64,000 nucleotides of DNA from Psychroserpens sp. SPM9 (GTDB lineage Bacteria; Bacteroidota; Bacteroidia; Flavobacteriales; Flavobacteriaceae): positions 62,001 through 126,000 of the forward strand of contig NZ_JANZNR010000007.1 of NCBI RefSeq assembly GCF_025153525.1. Reading direction: 5' to 3'. Shown here piece after piece: positions 8,702-16,811 of this stretch. Both the position numbers and the translations under genes were made by a program. The notes beneath the pieces were generated by a model that was not told the DNA's origin, made no database searches, and saw only the letters and a list, made by a program, of their open reading frames with translations. Positions within the stretch are counted from its first letter, which is position 1. Each line of letters starts with the position of its first letter.

Positions 8702-11083
8702 TTATTTCTCAAAATTATTAATGCCTTTGGTAAGCCATTCTGTATACTCTACAGCATCTGGTGTATAACCAACAGGTTCAATCAGATTATTTTCATCGTG
8801 ATCCATAAGCACATAATAAGGCTGTGTATTGGTCTTGTATTTTATGGTTTGCATTTCACTCCATTTTTGACCTGTATTTCTGAGTTTTTTACCAGGTCTT
8901 AATTTAGAATCTGGAGCTTCACCTTCCGGAAATTTAATTTGCTCATCTACATAGAGAGAAATTAAAACCACATCATTTTTCAGCTTCGATAAGACTTCTG
9001 GTTTCACCCATACATTCTGTTCCATCTTACGGCAATTTACACAAGCCCAACCTGTAAAATCAATCATGACAGGTTTCCCTATTTTTTTAGCATAGGCCAG
9101 ACCTTTATCATAATCATTAAAAGCTAAAATATCATGAGGTGCTAATAAATGACCACCATCTGGCAAATCGGAATGACTGGCTGCTCCTCCGCCTTTAGAA
9201 TTCCCGACACCATATGGCGATTCACTATAATCTAATGGAGGCGGAAAGGCGCTTATTAAATTTAACGGCGCACCCCAAAGTCCGGGAATCATATAGATGG
9301 TAAACGTTAAAGTTAAGAGTCCAAATAACAATCTACCCACCGAAATATGTTTCAGTGGAGAATCATGCGGTAGTTGAATCTTTCCGAAGAGATATAAAGA
9401 CAAGGTTCCAAAAATTGCAATCCAAATCGCAATAAATACTTCTCGTTCTAGGAAATGTAATTGCAATACTAAATCGGCTTGCGATAAAAATTTAAAGGCC
9501 AGGGCTAATTCTAAAAAGCCTAAAACAACTTTGACGGTATTGAGCCATCCTCCAGATTTTGGTAAAGAATTTAACCATCCTGGAAAGGCTGCAAATAAGG
9601 CAAAAGGTAAAGCAATAGCCGTTGAAAAACCGAGCATTCCAATAACTGGAGCGATACCACCTTTGGAAGCAGCTTCTACTAAGATAGTACCAACGATTGG
9701 TCCTGTACAAGAAAACGACACAATGGCTAATGCAAGTGCCATAAAAAATATACCTATGAGTCCGCCACGATCTGCTTGTCGATCGGCTTTGTTTGCCCAA
9801 GAATTAGGCAATACAATTTCGAAAGCACCTAAAAAGGAGATTGCAAATACGACTAATAAAGCAAAAAATATCAAGTTAAACCAAACGTTTGTAGCTAAAG
9901 CATTTAATGCATCGGCTCCAAAAATGGCCGTTATAATAGTACCTAACAATACATAAATGACGATGATGGATAAGCCATAAATAACCGCATTTCGAATACC
10001 TTTTGCTTTAGACTGACTTTGTTTAATGAAGAAACTAACCGTCATAGGAATCATTGGAAACACGCAAGGTGTTAACAAGGCTACAAAACCAGACAAAAAG
10101 GCGACAAAGAAAATAGACCATAGGCCACGAGTATCGCCTTCATCTTCAGGAACCCCTTTATCTGTAACCTGAACCGCTTTAGTTAAATCGTATTCTAGGT
10201 CTAAAAAACTAGGTGACAAACATTGCTTATCATCACAAGCCATAAATCCAACTTCAGAAGTAATGCTTTTAATATCTGGATTAGAACGCTTGATTTTTTG
10301 TCTAAATTCAGCTGAATTCTCAAAATATTTGACTTTCATTTTGAAGACTTTATCATCAACCGTGACCCCTTTTTCTTCTGCTGTTTTTCCGACGAGTGTT
10401 ATACCTTCAGGGAGCTCATATTCAAAAGTGGTTGGTATAGGTCCTCCATCTGGAACGTTTTGAGAATACAGATGCCATTTGTTATCAACAGTCGCTTTTG
10501 AAACTAAATAAAATTCGGTATCTGAAATTTTTTCTACAGAAGTACTCCATTTTACGGGTTCAAGTATTTGCGACATGCCTTCGGGTGAACCAAAAGGAGA
10601 CAAGCTTGAGTTTTCATCTGAAGCTTCCGTTTTTTTAAGTTGAAATACCAAATCGATATAATCTGGAGGCAGACACTTTTCATCATCACAAACCATGAAT
10701 TCAACTTCGCCTTCAACGATGGATAATTCCTGATTTAAAACTTTAATACGCTGTTTAAATTGGGCTTTGTCCTCAAAGAACTTTATCACCATATCAAAAA
10801 CAGGATCGTCTACTGTGTGTCCTTCATCTTCTGAAGTCTTACCGTTTAACTCATAGTCATTATTAGCTTTGTATGTAAAAGTTGTAGGAATTGGACCATT
10901 TTCAGGTACATTTTGAGAATACAAATGCCAGCCACTATCTATGGTTGCTGTTGAAATTAAATCATATTCGGTATCTGAAATTTTTTCTACGGAAGTTTCC
11001 CACTTAACCGGTTTAAAAACTTGAGCTGTTGTCGTTATAGAAAACGCTAATATACTTAGTAGCGTAATAATTAAATTCTTCAT
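8702..11083 (-). CDS. DsbD-like thiol:disulfide interchange protein with duplicated N-terminal domain
   Basis: A 793-residue protein: signal peptide, two tandem DsbD N-terminal-type domains (about residues 20-150 and 175-300), a multi-helix DsbD/CcdA membrane domain with TPCVFPMIP and FSCTGPIVG supplying the two membrane cysteines, then a thioredoxin domain with CVNC (Cys681, Cys684). It should carry electrons from cytoplasmic thioredoxin to periplasmic acceptors. The two N-terminal domains are clearly homologous: [20 protein letters not shown] against [20 protein letters not shown], and CDDEKCLPP against CDDKQCLSP. Most DsbD proteins have one such domain. Rhodanese and TlpA-like genes follow on the same strand. 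Confidence 0.9.
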   Translation of the reverse strand: MKNLIITLLSILAFSITTTAQVFKPVKWETSVEKISDTEYDLISTATIDSGWHLYSQNVPENGPIPTTFTYKANNDYELNGKTSEDEGHTVDDPVFDMVIKFFEDKAQFKQRIKVLNQELSIVEGEVEFMVCDDEKCLPPDYIDLVFQLKKTEASDENSSLSPFGSPEGMSQILEPVKWSTSVEKISDTEFYLVSKATVDNKWHLYSQNVPDGGPIPTTFEYELPEGITLVGKTAEEKGVTVDDKVFKMKVKYFENSAEFRQKIKRSNPDIKSITSEVGFMACDDKQCLSPSFLDLEYDLTKAVQVTDKGVPEDEGDTRGLWSIFFVAFLSGFVALLTPCVFPMIPMTVSFFIKQSQSKAKGIRNAVIYGLSIIVIYVLLGTIITAIFGADALNALATNVWFNLIFFALLVVFAISFLGAFEIVLPNSWANKADRQADRGGLIGIFFMALALAIVSFSCTGPIVGTILVEAASKGGIAPVIGMLGFSTAIALPFALFAAFPGWLNSLPKSGGWLNTVKVVLGFLELALAFKFLSQADLVLQLHFLEREVFIAIWIAIFGTLSLYLFGKIQLPHDSPLKHISVGRLLFGLLTLTFTIYMIPGLWGAPLNLISAFPPPLDYSESPYGVGNSKGGGAASHSDLPDGGHLLAPHDILAFNDYDKGLAYAKKIGKPVMIDFTGWACVNCRKMEQNVWVKPEVLSKLKNDVVLISLYVDEQIKFPEGEAPDSKLRPGKKLRNTGQKWSEMQTIKYKTNTQPYYVLMDHDENNLIEPVGYTPDAVEYTEWLTKGINNFEK

Positions 11084-11183
11084 GAGAATAATTAGGTTTT
11101 GGAAGACGCTAATTTATGAAAAACTATAAGATTTATCGACAGTATTAAGATATCATTAATACCCTTAAATGGTGTGCATAAAA

Positions 11184-11205
11184 AAACCGAACATAGGTTC
11201 GGTTT
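11184..11205 (-). terminator. Terminator after the rhodanese lipoprotein gene
   Basis: The stem AAACCGAAC / GTTCGGTTT with a four-base loop is preceded on the plus strand by an A run, which reads as a T run on the minus strand just past the stop at 11213. Confidence 0.75.
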
Positions 11206-11212
11206 AATATTA

Positions 11213-11611
11213 TTATTCGAAAGTTTTAACTTCGAGACCTTTAAATTTCCATTTTTCGAGTCCGCCTTCTAAGTCATAAATCTTAACAAAGCCAGCTTCC
11301 TTGAGTTTCTTTGAGCATTTACCGCTTCGTCCTCCAGATCTACAGTAGACGACGACAGGTTTTGTTTTGTCTAGTTTTACGATGTCTTCTTCAAACGTTG
11401 GCGATTTAAAATCTATGTTTTGAGAGTGTTCGATATAGCCCTCTTTATACTCTTCTTCTGTTCTAACATCTACTAATTGAACATCTTCTAGTTCTAAAAG
11501 CGATTGCATTTCTTCAGGAGAAACCATTTTAATTTCACTTTGCTGTTGTTCGGTGCAACTAAATGCCAGGGCAAATAGTGCAAAACAATAAATAAGTACG
11601 TTGTTTTTCAT
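11213..11611 (-). CDS. Rhodanese-domain lipoprotein
   Basis: A 132-residue protein with a lipoprotein signal (FALAFSCTEQ; Cys19 as lipidation site), then one rhodanese domain with active-site loop CRSGGRSGK. Rhodaneses move or bind sulfane sulfur through the loop cysteine. The lipobox puts it on the periplasmic side of a membrane. It starts 12 bases after the stop of a second, soluble rhodanese gene, so the two are probably co-transcribed. Physiological substrate unknown. Confidence 0.85.
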   Translation of the reverse strand: MKNNVLIYCFALFALAFSCTEQQQSEIKMVSPEEMQSLLELEDVQLVDVRTEEEYKEGYIEHSQNIDFKSPTFEEDIVKLDKTKPVVVYCRSGGRSGKCSKKLKEAGFVKIYDLEGGLEKWKFKGLEVKTFE

Positions 11612-11623
11612 TTTGATTGATTT

Positions 11624-11953
11624 TTAGATTGAAGCTACTTCACCTAACCATTCGTTAAAGCCTCCAATAAGATTATATGTGTTTTTAAAACCTAACTGAT
11701 TCATTACACTACAAGCTTGAGCACTTCGGCCTCCAGACCTACAATATACATAATAAGATTTTGAAGTATCTAATGCTTTAATCGCATCGAGAAACTCCTG
11801 ACCCTTATAAATATCGATCGCAATAGCATTAGGAATAATTCCTCCTGCCAGCTCTTCATCTGTTCTAACATCTAAAATAACTGCATTTGAATCTGCAACT
11901 AATTGTGATGTCCATTCTTGTTGTGTTAAATCAGCCATATTTTTATACATCAA
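11624..11953 (-). CDS. Rhodanese-like protein, cytoplasmic
   Basis: A 109-residue single rhodanese domain with active loop YCRSGGRSAQ and no signal peptide. The second codon region MMYKNMADL leaves two possible starts; M6 (ATG at 11938) matches the usual length better. It is a sulfurtransferase-fold protein that may handle sulfur for thiol metabolism. It directly precedes the lipoprotein rhodanese, whose loop is nearly identical, suggesting a duplicated pair working in two compartments. Confidence 0.85.
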   Translation of the reverse strand: MMYKNMADLTQQEWTSQLVADSNAVILDVRTDEELAGGIIPNAIAIDIYKGQEFLDAIKALDTSKSYYVYCRSGGRSAQACSVMNQLGFKNTYNLIGGFNEWLGEVASI

Positions 11954-12007
11954 TAATCATGCAAATTTAACTTTTCGTTAGGATATTTTAAATAAAGACG
12001 AAAAAAA

Positions 12008-12030
12008 ATCCGAAGTGTTACACTTCGGAT
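12008..12030 (-). terminator. Terminator after the redoxin-family gene
   Basis: A ten-base stem ATCCGAAGTG / CACTTCGGAT around TTA, with eight A residues on the plus-strand left side that read as a T run for the minus-strand transcript ending after 12056. Confidence 0.85.
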
Positions 12031-12055
12031 TCATAAAATTTAAATTATTTAACAT

Positions 12056-12664
12056 TTATACCTTTATAGAACAACCTATAGCTCTTGTTTTTGTTTCTGG
12101 TACTGCTTTGCCGTCAAGTAAGGCATCCACCGCATCTTCAACATAGGTTTTTGTAACCGCACTGGCATCTTGGTAATTATCATCAATGGCGCCAATATAC
12201 TTAACCTGTGGTCCTTTTTTAGTTTTCTCTAACACATAAACATGAGGTGTTTTTGTAGCCCCGTATTGCGGATAAATTTTTTGACCTTTATCCATCAAAT
12301 AAGGAAATGTAAAGCCTTTAGCTTTTGCTCTAGCTTTCATAGCCTCCATATTGTCTCCAGGTTTAACATCGGTGTTATTTGGCATGATAGCAATAACCGG
12401 ATAACCTTTGTCTGCATATTTTTTGTTTAAGGCTTCAACACGATCTTCGTAGGCTACTGCGTACGGACAAGTGTTACATGTAAAAATGACGATAAATCCT
12501 TTGGCATCTTTATAATCGGCCATCGATACCATTTTACCATCAATATTCTCTAATTTAAAATCGGTTGCAATATCTCCAATATCATAACCTGTTCCAACAG
12601 TTGTAAATGCCGATGTTGCCACCACTACAACTAATGCTAATATCATTTTTAGTGTGTTCTTCAT
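12056..12664 (-). CDS. Thioredoxin-like/redoxin protein, exported
   Basis: A 202-residue protein with a signal peptide (ILALVVVVATSAF) and a redoxin/AhpC-TSA-type thioredoxin fold. The active region FTCNTCPYAVAYEDRV has Cys-Asn-Thr-Cys, followed by YGATKTPHVYVLEK with the cis-proline loop. It probably reduces or senses oxidised substrates in the periplasm. It follows the TlpA-like gene by six bases, so the two form an operon transcribed away from the MarR gene. It may receive electrons from the DsbD-like protein nearby (inference). Confidence 0.82.
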   Translation of the reverse strand: MKNTLKMILALVVVVATSAFTTVGTGYDIGDIATDFKLENIDGKMVSMADYKDAKGFIVIFTCNTCPYAVAYEDRVEALNKKYADKGYPVIAIMPNNTDVKPGDNMEAMKARAKAKGFTFPYLMDKGQKIYPQYGATKTPHVYVLEKTKKGPQVKYIGAIDDNYQDASAVTKTYVEDAVDALLDGKAVPETKTRAIGCSIKV

Positions 12665-12670
12665 AATGTG

Positions 12671-13195
12671 TTATTTAATAAATTGTTGTAATTCGGTTTC
12701 TAATTCTTTATAATCAAATGAGCGTTCGTAAAACGCTTTCTTGTTTTTATTGTAAATAAGTGTTGCTGGAATGGCGCCAGACCAATCCTTATTAACTTTT
12801 GGGATCCATGTATTAGAATCTACATCGTTTAATACTAAGACTTCACTTTTTAAGCCTTTGGTTTTAAGAAACGGTTTTAGCTTTGTTTCTATTTGCTTCG
12901 GAAAGTCTAAACTTACCAAAATAACTTCAACATTTTTTCCTGAATAATTAGCATTTAACTGTTCAAAATAAGGCAATTCTTTAACACAAGGCGCGCACCA
13001 TGTTGCCCAGAAATTAACCACATAGGTTTTATTCGCATCTTTTTTACTGAGATAGGATTCGAGTTCATTAAAATTAAGCACCTTCAAATCCTCTGAAGAC
13101 AATTCAGTAACAAAGGCTTGAGATGTTTTAGTTTCTTTTATCTCGCTTTTAAAGCAAAACAGTACTAAGGATATAATGAGTACAGCATATTTCAT
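12671..13195 (-). CDS. TlpA-like periplasmic thioredoxin
   Basis: A 174-residue protein with a short hydrophobic N-terminus (YAVLIISLVLFCF) and a thioredoxin domain with NFWATWCAPCVKELP, the classical WCxPC motif of TlpA/ResA proteins. These reduce disulfides outside the cytoplasm. It is first gene of a two-gene unit with the redoxin protein and diverges from marR across 108 bp. Either secretion or membrane anchoring is possible for the N-terminus. Confidence 0.85.
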   Translation of the reverse strand: MKYAVLIISLVLFCFKSEIKETKTSQAFVTELSSEDLKVLNFNELESYLSKKDANKTYVVNFWATWCAPCVKELPYFEQLNANYSGKNVEVILVSLDFPKQIETKLKPFLKTKGLKSEVLVLNDVDSNTWIPKVNKDWSGAIPATLIYNKNKKAFYERSFDYKELETELQQFIK

Positions 13196-13271
13196 GTTAT
13201 AAATTTAAGCATCAAACAACGGACTTCCATAAATTTAACAAAACATTAAAAAATTAAAGGATTTTGTGTTA

Positions 13272-13279
13272 TACATTTG
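13272..13279 (+). promoter_or_regulatory. -7 promoter element of the marR-yceI unit
   Basis: TACATTTG fits TAnnTTTG exactly, although no TTG is found at the -33 spacing. It puts transcription start near 13285, downstream of the first possible ATG at 13277, and so supports the ATG at 13304 as the real start of the MarR protein. Confidence 0.5.
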
Positions 13280-13282
13280 TAC

Positions 13283-13297
13283 ATACAACAATTGTAT
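13283..13297. promoter_or_regulatory. Putative MarR operator
   Basis: ATACAA-CAA-TTGTAT is a perfect six-base inverted repeat with three-base spacer. It covers the predicted start of transcription just before the MarR gene, the usual place for autorepression by this family. Confidence 0.55.
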
Positions 13298-13303
13298 ATA
13301 CAT

Positions 13304-13756
13304 ATGTCTATAGAATCAGATATTAAAAGTACCGTAAAGCTCAATGAAAATGACAAAGCAGTTATTAATTTAATCTATACAAATAATTGGTTAAAAGAAA
13401 AGGCATTAACAGACTTTAAAGCTTACGATTTATCATCTGAACAATACAATGTATTGAGAATTTTAAGAGGTCAAAAAGGACAGCCCGCAAATTTGAGCAC
13501 CATTCAAGAGCGCATGCTAAATAAGATGAGTAATACAACCCGCTTGATCGATAAATTATTAAAGAAAAACCTTGTTACCCGTCAAACTTGTCCGACAAAC
13601 AGAAGAAAAATAGAAATTTTAATCACAGCTAAAGGCTTAGAACTTTTAAGTGAATTAGACGAAAAAGTAAAACAAAGCAACATCAATATTACAAAAAATT
13701 TAAACCCATCAGAGCTAACAACTTTGAATTTATTATTAGACAAATTAAGATCATAA
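13304..13756 (+). CDS. MarR-family transcriptional regulator
   Basis: A winged-helix regulator of 150 residues when started at ATG 13304 (MSIESDIKSTVKL). The frame is open to an earlier ATG at 13277, but that lies at the likely promoter. The DNA-binding part contains LSSEQYNVLRILRGQKGQPANLSTIQERMLNKMSNTTRLIDKLLKKNLVTRQTCPTNRRKIEI, in pieces typical of MarR recognition helix and wing. MarR dimers usually repress neighbours until a ligand or oxidation releases them. One cysteine is present in the wing. The next gene, yceI, starts 17 bases on and is its most likely target along with itself. Confidence 0.88.
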   Translation: MSIESDIKSTVKLNENDKAVINLIYTNNWLKEKALTDFKAYDLSSEQYNVLRILRGQKGQPANLSTIQERMLNKMSNTTRLIDKLLKKNLVTRQTCPTNRRKIEILITAKGLELLSELDEKVKQSNINITKNLNPSELTTLNLLLDKLRS

Positions 13757-13772
13757 ACAAAAATTAAAATCA

Positions 13773-14345
13773 ATGAAAACAAACATTTTAAAACCAGCAT
13801 TTATCATCATTTTAGCAATGTCATTTGCGTCATTTACAACCATCTTCAGTAAAGATGTTAAGGTTAAAGATTCAACAATTACCTGGAAAGGTCATAAAGT
13901 AACGGGATCACATGAAGGCACAATTTCATTAAGCGATGGAACACTTAAATTCGAAGATCAAAAACTTGTTGGAGGCCACTTCACAATGGACATGACAAGT
14001 ATTAATGTTACCGATTTAAAAGCTGGAAAAGGAAAAGAAAAATTAGAAGGTCACTTAAAATCAGATGACTTTTTTGGGTCTGCAAATTATCCTGAAGCCA
14101 CATTTGAAATCACCAAAGTTGATGGTAAAAAAGAAACGTATACGGTTACTGGTGACTTAACAATCAAAGGTAAAACACACCCGACAACCTTCACCATGAC
14201 GGTTAAAAACAATACGGCAACAGCCAACTTTAAAGTGGATAGAACAAAATACGATATCAAGTATGGATCGGCTAGCTTCTTTGACGGACTTAAAGACAAA
14301 GCTATTTATGATGAATTTGATTTAAATGTCATTTTAAAATTCTAA
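13773..14345 (+). CDS. YceI-family periplasmic lipid-binding protein
   Basis: A 190-residue protein with signal peptide (ILKPAFIIILAMSFASFTTIF) and a YceI lipocalin-like barrel: STITWKGHKVTGSHEG near the start, then VTDLKAGKGKEKLEGHLKSDDFF, YPEATFEIT and GDLTIKGKTHP. YceI proteins bind isoprenoid or amphiphilic molecules in the periplasm; the native ligand here is unknown. It is co-directional with marR at short distance. A strong terminator closes the unit. Confidence 0.9.
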   Translation: MKTNILKPAFIIILAMSFASFTTIFSKDVKVKDSTITWKGHKVTGSHEGTISLSDGTLKFEDQKLVGGHFTMDMTSINVTDLKAGKGKEKLEGHLKSDDFFGSANYPEATFEITKVDGKKETYTVTGDLTIKGKTHPTTFTMTVKNNTATANFKVDRTKYDIKYGSASFFDGLKDKAIYDEFDLNVILKF

Positions 14346-14375
14346 TAAACCCTAGATTAATAGCAATTATTGACG

Positions 14376-14406
14376 AAAAAGATTCCTAAACATTGGGAAT
14401 CTTTTT
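14376..14406 (+). terminator. Terminator after yceI
   Basis: The stem AAAAAGATTCC / GGAATCTTTTT is perfect over 11 bp with a nine-base loop and ends in a T run. It separates the marR-yceI unit from the trp promoter 20 bases later. Confidence 0.85.
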
Positions 14407-14425
14407 CATTTTTATGCAATTAAAT

Positions 14426-14455
14426 TTGAAAACTAAAATTTGATGGCTATATTTG
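14426..14455 (+). promoter_or_regulatory. trp operon promoter
   Basis: TTG at 14426-14428, 19 bases, then TATATTTG at 14448-14455: a full match to the Bacteroidota housekeeping promoter (TTG-N19-TAnnTTTG). Transcription would start near 14461, about ten bases before the leader-peptide ATG, so the leader RNA has almost no untranslated 5' end. Confidence 0.75.
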
Positions 14456-14470
14456 AACTTTATAATTACA

Positions 14471-14533
14471 ATGAATACAAATTTAAATCATACTTGGTGG
14501 TGGAACTCTCGAAACAACAACTTCGTGAACTAA
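14471..14533 (+). CDS. trpL: trp operon leader peptide with three tandem Trp codons
   Basis: A 20-codon frame, MNTNLNHTWWWNSRNNNFVN then TAA, with three consecutive TGG codons at 14495-14503. It lies between the trp promoter and a strong terminator upstream of trpE. Three tandem Trp in so short a frame, in this place, is the hallmark of a transcription-attenuation leader: with scarce Trp-tRNA the ribosome stalls there and changes RNA folding downstream. Residues after the Trp run are Asn-rich and probably serve only as RNA structure. Confidence 0.85.
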   Translation: MNTNLNHTWWWNSRNNNFVN

Positions 14534-14563
14534 CCCTATAGGTATATTTTAAAATAACATATC

Positions 14564-14596
14564 AAAAAGGCTTGTCATTCACGACAAGCCTTTTTT
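14564..14596 (+). terminator. trp attenuator (intrinsic terminator)
   Basis: A perfect 13-bp stem AAAAAGGCTTGTC / GACAAGCCTTTTT with loop ATTCAC ends in a T run 12 bases before trpE. Its loop and first stem bases TTCACGA (14578-14584) are complementary to TCGTGAA at 14523-14529 inside the leader frame, a possible antiterminator pairing free only while the ribosome stalls at the Trp codons. Confidence 0.85.
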
Positions 14597-14607
14597 AATA
14601 CAATCAA

Positions 14608-16008
14608 ATGAAAACATTTAGTTTATATACACATTACAAAAAAATATTAGCAGACACCATAACACCGGTGAGCATTTATTTAAAAGTTAGAGATAAATTT
14701 CCAAACAGTATTCTTTTAGAAAGTAGTGATTACCATGCCAATGATAACAGTTTTTCATACATCTGCTTCAATCCTATTGCTTCTATAAAAGTTAAAGACA
14801 ATTGTATTGAACAAAACTATCCTGACGGCAGTTCTAAAACTAATAATGCCTTAAACATTTCAGTAACCGAAGAAATACACAAATTCACAAAGCGATTTAA
14901 AGTGAATTCTGAAGAAGACTTTAAATTTATAAACAATGGTATTTTTGGTTATACGGCCTATGATGCAGTAAAATATTTTGAAGATGTTGAGATAAGCAAA
15001 AAACCTAATTCTCTTGATATTCCTGATATTTATTATGCAGTTTATCAAAACATAATCGCCATTAATCACTTTAAAAATGAAGCCTATATTTTTGCACATT
15101 GTTTTGAAGCTGAAAATAATATAGACGAGGTTTTACAATTAATCCGTTCTAAAAACTTTGCATCTTATACCTTTAAAACCGATTCTGATATTTCATCCAA
15201 TCTTACCGATGACGAGTATAAAGACCACGTAGAACTCGCTAAAAAGCATTGTGCTCGAGGCGATGTTTTCCAACTCGTGCTCTCAAAAAAATTCGCTCAG
15301 GCCTTTAAAGGTGATGAGTTTAATGTATATCGTGCCTTAAGAAGTATCAACCCTTCTCCTTACCTCTTTTATTTTGACTACGGGAATTTTAAAATCTTCG
15401 GAAGCTCACCAGAAGCCCAATTGGTCGTCAACAATGGCCAGGCCGAAATTCATCCCATCGCAGGCACATTTAAAAGAACGGGAAATGATGAAGACGATCA
15501 AAAATTAGCCAAGCAACTCGCTGCAGACGATAAAGAAAATGCCGAACATGTCATGCTCGTCGATCTCGCTAGAAACGATTTGAGCCGTCATGGCAGCCAG
15601 GTTAAAGTTGAAACCTATCGCGAAGCACAATTCTTCTCTCATGTGATCCATCTGGTAAGCAAAGTCACAGGAAGAATTCATGATAAAACGCCAACCATGC
15701 AAGTCGTTGCCGATACATTTCCTGCCGGAACATTGAGTGGTGCGCCTAAACATCGTGCGATGCAGTTGATAGAACAATACGAAAAAACAAGTCGCGCTTT
15801 TTATGGTGGCGCTATTGGTTTTATGGACTTTAACGGCAACTATAATCACGCCATTATGATTAGAACGTTTATGAGTAAAAATCATAAACTGCATTGGCAA
15901 GCTGGTGCTGGATTGGTTTCAAAATCAAATCCAGAAAGCGAGTTACAAGAGGTCTATAACAAATTAGGTGCCTTAACAAAAGCGATTGAAATGGCTGAAG
16001 ATATTTAA
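14608..16008 (+). CDS. trpE: Anthranilate synthase component I
   Basis: A 466-residue chorismate-binding enzyme. N-terminal LLESSDY carries the LLES motif associated with tryptophan feedback binding; the catalytic part includes DVFQLVLSKKF, PSPYLFYFDYGNFKIFGSSPE, HPIAGTFKRTG and TFPAGTLSGAPKHRAMQLIEQYE. With the amidotransferase TrpG it makes anthranilate from chorismate, the first committed step. It is first structural gene after the attenuator. The 145-bp gap to trpG holds a GCGTTA repeat and a small hairpin. Confidence 0.95.
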   Translation: MKTFSLYTHYKKILADTITPVSIYLKVRDKFPNSILLESSDYHANDNSFSYICFNPIASIKVKDNCIEQNYPDGSSKTNNALNISVTEEIHKFTKRFKVNSEEDFKFINNGIFGYTAYDAVKYFEDVEISKKPNSLDIPDIYYAVYQNIIAINHFKNEAYIFAHCFEAENNIDEVLQLIRSKNFASYTFKTDSDISSNLTDDEYKDHVELAKKHCARGDVFQLVLSKKFAQAFKGDEFNVYRALRSINPSPYLFYFDYGNFKIFGSSPEAQLVVNNGQAEIHPIAGTFKRTGNDEDDQKLAKQLAADDKENAEHVMLVDLARNDLSRHGSQVKVETYREAQFFSHVIHLVSKVTGRIHDKTPTMQVVADTFPAGTLSGAPKHRAMQLIEQYEKTSRAFYGGAIGFMDFNGNYNHAIMIRTFMSKNHKLHWQAGAGLVSKSNPESELQEVYNKLGALTKAIEMAEDI

Positions 16009-16013
16009 AATTA

Positions 16014-16090
16014 GGGCGTTACCACAAGGGTCAGGCTTTCGGCAGTCGCTCTCTTTTGAGGAGCTCCAACAAAGCCTCAATCCTTAACGC
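16014..16090 (-). repeat. GCGTTA...TAACGC dispersed repeat, copy B
   Basis: Read on the minus strand: GCGTTAAGGATTGAGGC, then GGAGCTCCTC, GAGAGCGACTGCCGAAAGCC, TGACCCTTGTGGTAACGCCC. Same blocks and order as copies at 1227, 20628 and 35807. It lies in the trpE-trpG gap in the orientation opposite to transcription. Confidence 0.85.
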
Positions 16091-16129
16091 AACGCAACAC
16101 TAAAACAAACACAAGTTTAATTAATAAAA

Positions 16130-16147
16130 TTCCCACTTTCATGGGAA
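16130..16147. repeat. TTCCCA...TGGGAA hairpin upstream of trpG
   Basis: TTCCCA / TGGGAA stem with loop CTTTCA, ending six bases before the trpG ATG. A closely related hairpin with the same AGTTTAATTAA lead-in lies before trpD at 16789. Confidence 0.75.
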
Positions 16148-16153
16148 CTGAAC

Positions 16154-16717
16154 ATGAAAATATTAGTAATAGATAACTACGACAGCTTCACCTATAATTT
16201 AGTCCACTATTTAGAGGACCTAAATTGCGAAGTTACCGTAAAACGAAATGATAAACTCACGCTTAAAGACGTTGAGGCTTTTCAAAAAATTGTACTATCT
16301 CCAGGACCAGGCATTCCTGACGAAGCCGGATTATTAAAAGCTATTATCAAAACCTATGCACCTACCAAAAGCATTTTAGGTGTTTGCTTAGGGCAACAAG
16401 CCATTGGTGAAGTTTTTGGTGGCTCCCTTGTTAATCTCGATGATGTTTATCATGGTGTTGCCACTCAGGTTGATATTACTGTAGACGACGAAGTCCTATT
16501 CAAAAACATGGAAAAGACTATTGAAGTTGGTCGCTACCATTCCTGGGTCGTACATACCAATTTACCTGAGGTCTTAGAAGCGACTTCTTTTGATAGTAAC
16601 GGACAAATTATGTCGTTAAGACACAAGGTTTACGATGTTAAAGGCGTTCAATACCATCCCGAATCGGTATTGACACCAAACGGCAAACAAATTTTAGAAA
16701 ACTGGGTCAATAGTTAA
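16154..16717 (+). CDS. trpG: Anthranilate synthase component II (glutamine amidotransferase)
   Basis: A 187-residue class I glutamine amidotransferase. It opens with NYDSFTYNLVHYLEDL; catalytic Cys is in GVCLGQQAIGE, and the His-Glu pair in GVQYHPESVLTP. It supplies ammonia to TrpE for anthranilate synthesis and may be shared with folate synthesis in some bacteria. No fusion to trpE or trpD is seen. Confidence 0.95.
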   Translation: MKILVIDNYDSFTYNLVHYLEDLNCEVTVKRNDKLTLKDVEAFQKIVLSPGPGIPDEAGLLKAIIKTYAPTKSILGVCLGQQAIGEVFGGSLVNLDDVYHGVATQVDITVDDEVLFKNMEKTIEVGRYHSWVVHTNLPEVLEATSFDSNGQIMSLRHKVYDVKGVQYHPESVLTPNGKQILENWVNS

Positions 16718-16788
16718 CGGTTGTAAAAACCTATGATGCTAGGTCATAAAATATATTGAGACATAAAAATTAAAGTTTAATTAAAAGA

Positions 16789-16806
16789 TTCCCGCTTTCT
16801 CGGGAA
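16789..16806. repeat. TTCCCG...CGGGAA hairpin upstream of trpD
   Basis: A six-base stem TTCCCG / CGGGAA around CTTTCT, five bases before the trpD ATG, preceded by AAGTTTAATTAAAAGA, which nearly repeats the sequence before the trpG hairpin. Confidence 0.75.
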
Positions 16807-16811
16807 ATACT

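Noticed and set aside
9492-9956. Overlapping frames on both strands inside the dsbD-like gene
   Set aside because: Shadows of a strongly conserved membrane domain; no family features.
8702-11083. Frameshift or misassembly as cause of the doubled DsbD domain
   Set aside because: The frame is continuous and the two copies differ throughout, so the duplication is old.
13277-13303. Earlier ATG for the MarR protein
   Set aside because: It overlaps the -7 element and the predicted operator; the family homology starts after ATG 13304.
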